From assembly GCA_905221605.1 (NCBI GenBank), contig CAJNDS010002300.1:135441-199440 (forward strand): a DNA stretch of 64,000 bases. The letters are read 5' to 3'. A model generated the notes under the pieces. The model was not told where the DNA came from. It did no database searches and saw only the letters and a program-made list of their open reading frames with translations. A program made the translations under genes and the position numbers. Positions 50,619 through 58,400 of this stretch are shown piece by piece (position 1 is the first letter of the stretch; each line of letters starts with the position of its first letter). The stretch is from Symbiodinium natans. Lineage: Eukaryota > Sar > Dinophyceae > Suessiales > Symbiodiniaceae.

Positions 50619-50677
50619 CTGGATGCCTACGTTGATAGACACCTGCCCCTTCAGGCCCTGCAACCTTCGGATCTTAT
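50619..50677 (-). CDS. candidate coiled-coil exon with AG/GT borders
   Basis: TGATCTAG precedes KIRRLQGLKGQVSINVGIQ (2 nt plus 19 codons), then GTGAGG. The exit phase 0 fits exon 50503-50547. Confidence 0.65.
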
Positions 50678-50775
50678 CTAGATCAGGTAGTTCTAACACC
50701 ACCCATACACAAAGGGGGAGTTTTCAAAGAAATTGAAGCGAACATAAGGAGTTTGAGTATTTCACAGGGTGAGGT

Positions 50776-50846
50776 GCTTTGGACCACGGGGCGCATTCAG
50801 AGGTCGGAACTCGCCGGAACCTTCGAGGAGACCCCGAAGACAAGTC
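50776..50846 (-). CDS. candidate exon of the same gene
   Basis: CGTGTTCAG precedes DLSSGSPRRFRRVPTSECAP and WSK. The exit (about phase 1) should join the +2 entry of 50619-50677, but the donor is not clear. Confidence 0.4.
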
Positions 50847-51132
50847 CTGAACACGTGCCCTGTTGAGCCCAGTCACGCAAGCAACCTTCCACATTACAAC
50901 CAACACCTACATGGTCACACATACATGGCCCTGCATAGCATCAGAGACAGCATGGACTCAAGCTACACTCAACACACCTCAAGAATCTGCAAGACACTAT
51001 CCGTTCTCAGGTCGAATCGTAGATTAGACTTTGCAGCTCCACAGCCCGAAGCCAAAGCCCTTGCTTGCCAAAACGCAGCTTCAACGGCCCTTCGCATAGT
51101 CGTCCTGAACCCCTGCTTACGACATGTGCTGC

Positions 51133-51178
51133 CCCCAGCCTCAGCGCTTTGGACGTTCTGCTCGAGGCTGGCGATCTC
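51133..51178 (-). CDS. candidate coiled-coil exon
   Basis: GTAGCAACAG (AG at 51180-51179) precedes EIASLEQNVQSAEA. The 3' limit is approximate. Confidence 0.5.
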
Positions 51179-51360
51179 CTGTTGCTACACTGGCTTTTCG
51201 GATGCAGGGCTAGAGGCTTAGACCTCACACACACACTCTCACACACTCGTTCTTCCGTCTTATTCCGTCTTTTAAGATCGAGGGATTCGATATGGAAGGT
51301 CCCCACATCGAGCTTTCTGCAGCCCGCGGGAAGCCCCTACAGAAAGGCCCATGCATTCCT

Positions 51361-51459
51361 GACTCTCGATGCCGACAGCGACACCCTCTCGGTCGCGGCC
51401 TGCTCCTGCTGTCTTCGCCGCATCCTCTGCGCCCGCTGCGCCTTTCATGGCATGGGCAG
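51361..51459 (-). CDS. candidate Arg/Gln-rich helical exon
   Basis: After GAGTCAG one frame reads AQRAQRMRRRQQEQAATERV and SLSASR, a typical coiled-coil composition; another frame is also open. Upstream end of the recognisable chain. Confidence 0.4.
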
Positions 51460-51685
51460 CTGACTCCTCAACATGACTCCCCGAATGTGAGCCACGGAAA
51501 ACTCAGGCCCCAAACTCCGAACCCTGTTAAGATGCCCCTAAACCCTTGATCCCAGCAAGAGCCTGACGGAGTCTGAGTCTGACTTTCCTATAGAAAGCAG
51601 CTGCCTCAGCGATGTCGGCCCGGGCCTGCAGATCCGAAGAAGCTACCCGGGCTATCGGGCTATGCTCTCGGTTTAGAGCTCAGAG

Positions 51686-51734
51686 TGTAGGGTTTAGGGT
51701 TGAGGGTTTCGGGTTTAGGGTTTGGGCTTTAGGG
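51686..51734 (+). repeat. short decayed telomere-like tract
   Basis: TTTAGGG, GGGTTGA and GGGTTTC units. It is the only tract between 47.8 and 52.2 kb. Confidence 0.9.
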
Positions 51735-52193
51735 CCCGAAGCAGCAACGTTTGGGGGGTCCTCTCCTGAGAGGGAAAGAAGACGTGCCTAACTGGATGTG
51801 TGGAGGCTCGCAGGTTTGGATGGGTGGTGCATCCCGAACCTCTACGTGCCAGGACCTGGGGATTGCGGAGCCTAGGGGCTTGGGCTTAGGTGCCAAGGAT
51901 TCTTGGGGGCTAAGGAACGAAGAACCAGTGAAGCTTTCGGACAAAAGCTGATGCTAGGATGAAGTCAGGCCAAACACATGTAAGCATGCGAATGCACAAG
52001 CAGCAAGCATCCTTGCGCTCGGATTTCTATGTCTGCCAATGAAGCGCATTAGTGATTGAAACTGAGTGTGTTCATCGTGTTCATGCACTGCAGAGGCCCA
52101 AAGCCGCTGACTCTTGAAACTGACGGAATGGCTTGCGCCCTGTGCCGCGGCAGGTCCCGGAAGCAACCCGAACCAAGACATGAAAAACCTAAG

Positions 52194-52249
52194 CTCTAAA
52201 CCCTAAACCCCAAACCCCAAACCCCAAACCCTAAACCCTAAACCCTAAA
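52194..52249 (-). repeat. telomere-like tract used as retrotransposon target
   Basis: CCCTAAA with CCCCAAA variants; interrupted after CTAAA by the copia element, and resumed as CTAAACCC after the 3' LTR. Confidence 0.95.
52245..52249 (+). repeat. target site duplication, left copy (CTAAA)
   Basis: Five bases identical to 62190-62194; 5 bp is usual for Ty1/copia integrases. Being part of a CCCTAAA repeat, chance identity is possible, but both LTRs end exactly at it. Confidence 0.85.
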
Positions 52250-52371
52250 TGTCAATCCAATGAGCCACAGGAGCCGTTGCACACGAAATCGCCGATGGAG
52301 GCACAAGCGTCAAGCTTTAGCTAGGGGTGAAAAGGCATGGGCCCGCGCTGTGCGCGCTTTTTGGACTTAGA
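52250..52371 (+). repeat. 5' LTR, 122 bp
   Basis: Starts TGTCAATCC, ends GGACTTAGA; identical to the 3' LTR except C/T at 52366/62184. The tips are imperfect inverted repeats (TGTCAATCC and the complement TCTAAGTCC). It is very short for copia and ends in GA, not CA. GCCCGCGCTGTGCGCGC near the end can form a hairpin. Confidence 0.95.
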
Positions 52372-52372
52372 T

Positions 52373-52387
52373 TGGTAGCGGAGCCCG
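52373..52387 (+). promoter_or_regulatory. primer binding site, initiator-Met tRNA-like
   Basis: TGGTAGCGGAGCCCG one base after the LTR; the first 11 bases match the complement of an animal-type initiator tRNA 3' end (TGGTAGCAGAG) at all but one position. Confidence 0.65.
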
Positions 52388-52411
52388 TACGGCTCCTGAG
52401 GTTACTCCGCT

Positions 52412-55400
52412 ATGTCGTCGACAGTGAGTGGTGCTCCATGGGAGCCTCCCGCCTCCTTCTTGTGGGGCGAACAACTACGTGGGGACGCAGCTGTACCAGA
52501 TGTGGATGCTGTCCCGCATCCCTTTGCCAGGCCTTCATGGCCGAACCGTGATGATGGTGGAGCGGCGCCCCGACGTCCTGGTGAAGATGGTGACGTACGT
52601 GCCGACGGTGATGGGGAGCCAGGGGAGCCTGATCCCTGGCTGAATGGAGACCCTTGGTCTCAGGGGCGTGTGAGTAGTGAGAGGAGCTCCGGGGGAGGAG
52701 AACCTCGTCATGAATCGCGACAGCAGACTTCGGAACCCTGGCGCGGAACTTGGCATTCTGTGTGGCGACAGCGTGCTGACGGGGCCTGGCTGCGGTGCTG
52801 GAGCCAAGAAGGAACCTGGGACTCTACCTCAGCGGGATCAGAGGATGGATATGGTGACTACGGCGATGGCGGCCCTCTTCGTGGACCTCGCGCAGGGAGG
52901 GAGTCCGGATGGAACCACGGCGGCAACGGCGGCTGGGCCGATCATCTTGGAGGAGACGGTCGTCGACACCCCGGAGGAATCGATCAACGACACCATGCAG
53001 GTGGCGATTCTCGGCTTCCTCGATTACAAGGAACTGGTTGGGGGCCTTCACAGGGAGAATGCAGGACTTGGTCTGATGGCGGCATGCGTGGTGGTGCAGG
53101 CTGTTTCTCCGAGCAACATGGGGGCGACCTACCTGGGTGTGAACGACGTGGTCCAGGAGCACGACGACCTGGACTTTACGATTCTGAAGGTGGTGATGGC
53201 GAGCTTCCATACGAAGGCGACCGAGATCGTGGACGCGACCTTGCCGGGAGAAGTGCACCACCGCCAACACGGGATGCTGAACATGGAGTACTACCTGGCC
53301 CTCATGGCAAGAAACGTGGTGGGGCGGACCATGATGGCGAAGCCGAGGAGGTCCCGAACGGAAGGGGGCCGAGCGAGAGGATGGTGGTCCCGACCTTCAG
53401 CGGGACGATTGCTGACGGCGATGACGACTTGGGCGCCTCAGCGAGATCGTACCTCCGCCAGATCTCAGCCTGGGTGAAGATGACAAGAGTGACGAAGGAT
53501 CGCCAAGCCCTCGTGTTATACCAACATCTTCAAGGACGAGCTTGGGTGGAGGCCGAAGGGTTGGACATCGACAAATTGGCGACGACGGCTGGACTCGAGT
53601 ACTACCTTGACTGGGTCAAGGAGCGCTACCTCGACGTGCAGGTGACGCAAGTTGGACGGAGCCTTTCTGAGTTCTTCAGGAAGCTGAAGAAGAAGCCTGG
53701 GCAGAGCATCCGGGACTTCGTCGGAGAGTACGATCGTGCCCACGCTCGTCTGGTGGAGTGCGGGTGTCGACTCCCGGACCTGGCGGCGGCCTGGGTCTTC
53801 GTGGACCGCATGGGCTTGGAGGAAGCGGCGGAACTCAACTTGCTGGCCTCGGTGGGGAACGTCTACGACCTCAAGCGTCTCCAGCAGGCAGCCATCGTGC
53901 AGGACCGAGCCCTCCGTAAGCCATGGGAGGCACAACGACATGGCCGTGTTGAGGACAAAGGACACCGCCGCGAATGGTGGGGAGGAAAACGGCAGAGTGC
54001 ATTGATGGCTGGCATCGAGGAGGAGGACGACGACATCGACGAGGACCACCACGCCGAGGAGGCCGAGGACTCCCCCGAGGCGGTTCCCGAGAGCGTGGCG
54101 GAAGAACTGTACCATGCGTACATGTCCCATGAAACGGCAAAACAGCGGTACAGGGACAATCTCAAGCTTCGGGGAACCACCGGGGACACGTCGGAGAAGC
54201 TCAAGGTGATTGCGGCCGACCGCTTGAAGGCAGCCAAACAGAAGTCCTTTTGCGCAGGGTGTCGTAGACGGGGTCACTGGCATAAAGACCCGGAGTGTCC
54301 TATGAACCAGGGTCGACGACAGCAACATGGAGGTGGAGATGGAAAAGATGGCGGTGACCTCAAGACGAGTTTCCACACCCACGTCGTGCACGTCACCTGG
54401 GACTTGGATCGCGAGAAGGACGACGGCATGGTAGAACTCGAGGCCATCACGGACACGGCGTGCTCCCGCTCGGTTGCTGGGGCTGGATGGTTGGACCTCT
54501 TCATCGAGCACACAGCCCGACGTGGAACGGAACCGGTGATCTTGCCAAACGATGAGCAGTTTCGGTTCGGAGCCTCCAGAGTTTTCCGTTCCAGTTACGC
54601 GGCCATCCTCACCTTCGCTCTGGGAGAAGCTGTTGTGGAGGTCAAGGTGGCAATCGTCCATGGGGAGCTGCCGCTACTACTGAGCCGGGCGGCACTGGCG
54701 AAGCTCGGCATGGTTATGGACGTGGCGAAGAACCGAGCCAACTTCGACACCGTAGGGCTCCGAGATGTTCAGCTTCGATCGACAAAGACCGGGCACCCGG
54801 CTATCCTTTTGGTTCCTGCACAGGTTCCCAACCCTACCGGCACAGATCCGGCGGTGTGGGGAGACACCGAAGTGAAGATCCATTTGAATGCGGCAGCATA
54901 TATGGCTCCTCGCGGGGGAGATGTCCAAGGGGAGTTGGGGAAGGATAGCGCCGGTTCCTTTGAGGTGCATATGGTTTCCGTTGACCAGGGGTTCGGGACT
55001 GATGAGGCCTCCAGAGACCAACTACAAGAACAACAAGCACAACAGCCTCGAGGACCTCAAGTACCAGAACCACAACATGCATTACCTCAAAGACGAGATC
55101 TGCGTGCTCCATCTGAACTTCAAGGGTGTCCCCAAAGAGCCTCAGAGCCCCAAAAGAAAGCGAGCACTCTTTTCCTCTTCTACCCCAAGAAGATTGACCC
55201 GACCATCAAGAACATGCTCCTCGGAGACCACCTCAATGTAGAAGCGTTCATGACATGGTGGAAAACCACTCCTATCTCCAATGATTTCTGGTTGGAGGGT
55301 GAGAACATCATTGTCAGGGTACACGTCATTCCTAGGAAGACCATGTTCACGCCAGAGGGATGGGAAACCAAGAATGTAGACCACAAGGCCAAGCTCCTCC

Positions 55401-58400
55401 AGAGTCTCGGGAATGTCCGTAGCACGACGGGAATATCCTGCAAAACGCATCGTGACCTCAATCCTGTTCATGGACCTTGGCGAGGGGAGAGACAGGGAGA
55501 GACTTATCCTGTATTATGGGTAGGCAGGACACTGTTCATTCGGCGCAGCTTTTCTGGAACAGTGTGCCCAATGGGCGCCGCTGTACCACGAGTACTCCCA
55601 GCTTCCCATCGATCGCACAGGCATGGACTCCGTGCCCACTCCACCAGCGAAGAGCATCCACCACATGCGGAAGAGCGAGTTGATCGAAGAGGCCCATCGC
55701 CTGGGGATCACAGTTCAGACTCAATGGACCGTGATCGAACTACGTGCCATTCTGCAGGAGGAACGGGACAAAGCCAAGGCCTCCACCACGGGAACGACCC
55801 CGAAGGGACTGGCATCCATGACCCTCGACGAGCTGATCGACACCGCCACCCGCATTGGCATCGAGCTCCCGGCGAAGAAGAACCGCGGCATCATCATGAG
55901 GATGATCAGAGACTCCACGCAGGACCACAGCCAACGGGTCATGAACTTCGGCAGGTACAAGGGGCTGATGTTCAAGGATGTTCCCCAGGGATACCGGCGC
56001 TGGGCTCAGGAAGAGATGGAGAGGTCAGACAACGCCTCAGAGGACCTACGGATGTTTGCGATGTGGGCGGCAAGGGCCGAGGAGACCATGCTGATGAGCA
56101 CGTACCACCAGGACCCCGAGATGGCGTCGGACAACCCGTACGTGCCGGAGGAAATGGAGTCGTGGGACCTCCTGAGCGAGCCAGCCCGGAGATGCCTCCA
56201 AAGCCAAGGGATCAGGGAGGACTACACGAGGCCGATGCCACCATCCGCCAGGAGCATGAACCCCACGATGGCGAAGGCAATGGGGAAAGGAGGCACCAGC
56301 CCCTACGGCAACCGGGCACCACTCTCGGAGGCTGCTCCGAAAGCCAAACATTCGGCGACAAGGACAAGGGCACGATCAGATCAGTCGTCGATCAGTTCCA
56401 TGGAGCTGGCAGTGGAGGCGGAGACAATGGACGAGATCCACCATTTGGAAACGAGGCTTGCTGTGCTGAGAGACAGGGCGGGTGTTCCTCCGCCAAGGCC
56501 CTGAACAGCATGAGAGGGGGCCCCGGCGACACGGAGGGGGCCGCCGATAAGGGCCACCATTCCCTTCTGCCTGAAATCGACATGATGCCTGGGACTGAGT
56601 GCGAGGACCGGAAGATTGCGATCCACGAGGAGAACGGCAAGGGGGCAGACGATGAGATGGGAGCGGACACGGAGTTTGAATTCGAGACGGCCTACGACGA
56701 CACAGAGTTCGACGATGCTGTGAAGTACGTGATCGGCGAGGCTGTACAAGTACCTCGCGAATGCGAGGGGATGGATGGAAGCTTGAATGGACGAGACAAC
56801 CGTCCTCTGATGGTCGAAGTCTATGCAGGTGTTGGGCGTCTGGGCAGAACCTTCGAGAGACATGGTTTCCGGGTGATCCGAGTAGAACGTCCGACCTGGG
56901 ACCTCGACCAGCTCGACCAGAGGAAGGCACTTCTGGCACTACTACATGAACAACGACCTGAGGTACTATGGTGTGCTCCGGATTGTTGGCTGTGGAGTGC
57001 CATGCAGAACCTCCACGGCAAGGATGCAGAGAAGAAGGAAGAGCTCCTTCGGAGAAGAGAGGAACACCACAAGACACACCTCAGCTTCGTCCGGCAGATG
57101 TATACAGAACAAGAACAGCGCGGTGGCGTTGGCATCATAGAGCACCCTTATGGTTCCCTGGCCTGGTCGACGCCATCATTCCGGGATCTTCCAGGAACGA
57201 GTTGCAAGATCGACCATTGCGCGTATGGATCGGTTCTGCCGGACAAGGAGGGTGCCATGCGACCTTTCAAGAAGTCCACGCGGTTGCAGGTGACGGACAA
57301 GGAGATTGCCGAGTACATCCAGAAGACATGCCCGGGAGGACATGACCACCTACATCTCTTTGGAGGAGGGAAGGGCTGTCCCTCCCTGACGAAGGCAGCC
57401 GGGGCCTACCAGCAGGGGTTTTGCGACGTGATCGTTGGCGGTATTATCCTGTACCTCCAACAACAAGAAGCCTCAAGTGAGCAACCGAGACAAGATGCAA
57501 GAAGAGAAAACCCTGGACGGGGGACCAAGGCCGAGATCCTGCAGGAGTGTGAAGAGTTTGCGAGAAAGGCGGTCATTGAGAAGGACTTCACCTACGCGAC
57601 CCTACAGGACTTGGTTGAGCTCCTCCCAGAGGACAAGAGCAAAAGGGAGCGGAAAGCGGTCGAGAAAGATAGGGAGAAGGACGAGATGAGCAAGGATGGG
57701 CTGGCCGAGAAGTGCCTGCTCGGTGGCTACTGGACGCGCGGTGCTATGGGAGGCATCACTAACGCATCCTCCGACCTTCCTTGGACATGCCGGTACATCA
57801 ACATGTGGGGAAGATTCCGTATGTCAGGGAGCTGGACGTCCTTCTACCTTGCCCTTAATAAGAGCCACGCCGTTCACACGGATCATCACAATCTGCGCGG
57901 CACCATGAACGCCACCACCACCTTCGGGAACTTCGCAGGTGGCTCTCTTTGGGTGGGAGATGCTGAACAGCACCCGGACCGACAGTGGAGGAGTGATGAC
58001 GACGGGGTGTGGAGGACTGACTCCAGCGGCAAAGTACTTCGTGGTCAATGCATCGACACCAAGGAGATCCTTTATGCACTGGACCCAAAGAGACCGCACG
58101 CGACCCAACCGTGGACCGGAGACAGATGGGTTTTGACCTTCTACACCACCCGGAACATCCTCAAGGCGGACTGGACCCTGAAGGAACGTCTACGGAGCCT
58201 TAGGTTCCCTCTGAAGGGAATTAGTGCAGAGGCCGATCATAGGCCAAAGAAGAGCATTAGAGGGCAACTCGGGCGAATGGCAAAGCGTCTTGGAGCACTG
58301 GCTACATGGACAGTGTTGGCAGCATCCACCTACTTGGAGCCGTGGCAAGGCCCTGCCGAGAACACCGTGACGTTGCTGGAGATTGGAGGAATGGACAAGA

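Noticed and set aside
52677-53477. 266-codon plus frame overlapping the start of the copia polyprotein
   Set aside because: The main frame leads into the gag core without a break; this one shows no family motif.
53516-54661. 381-codon minus-strand frame
   Set aside because: Antisense of the copia gag/protease region in GC-rich DNA; the plus frame has the zinc knuckle and protease motifs.
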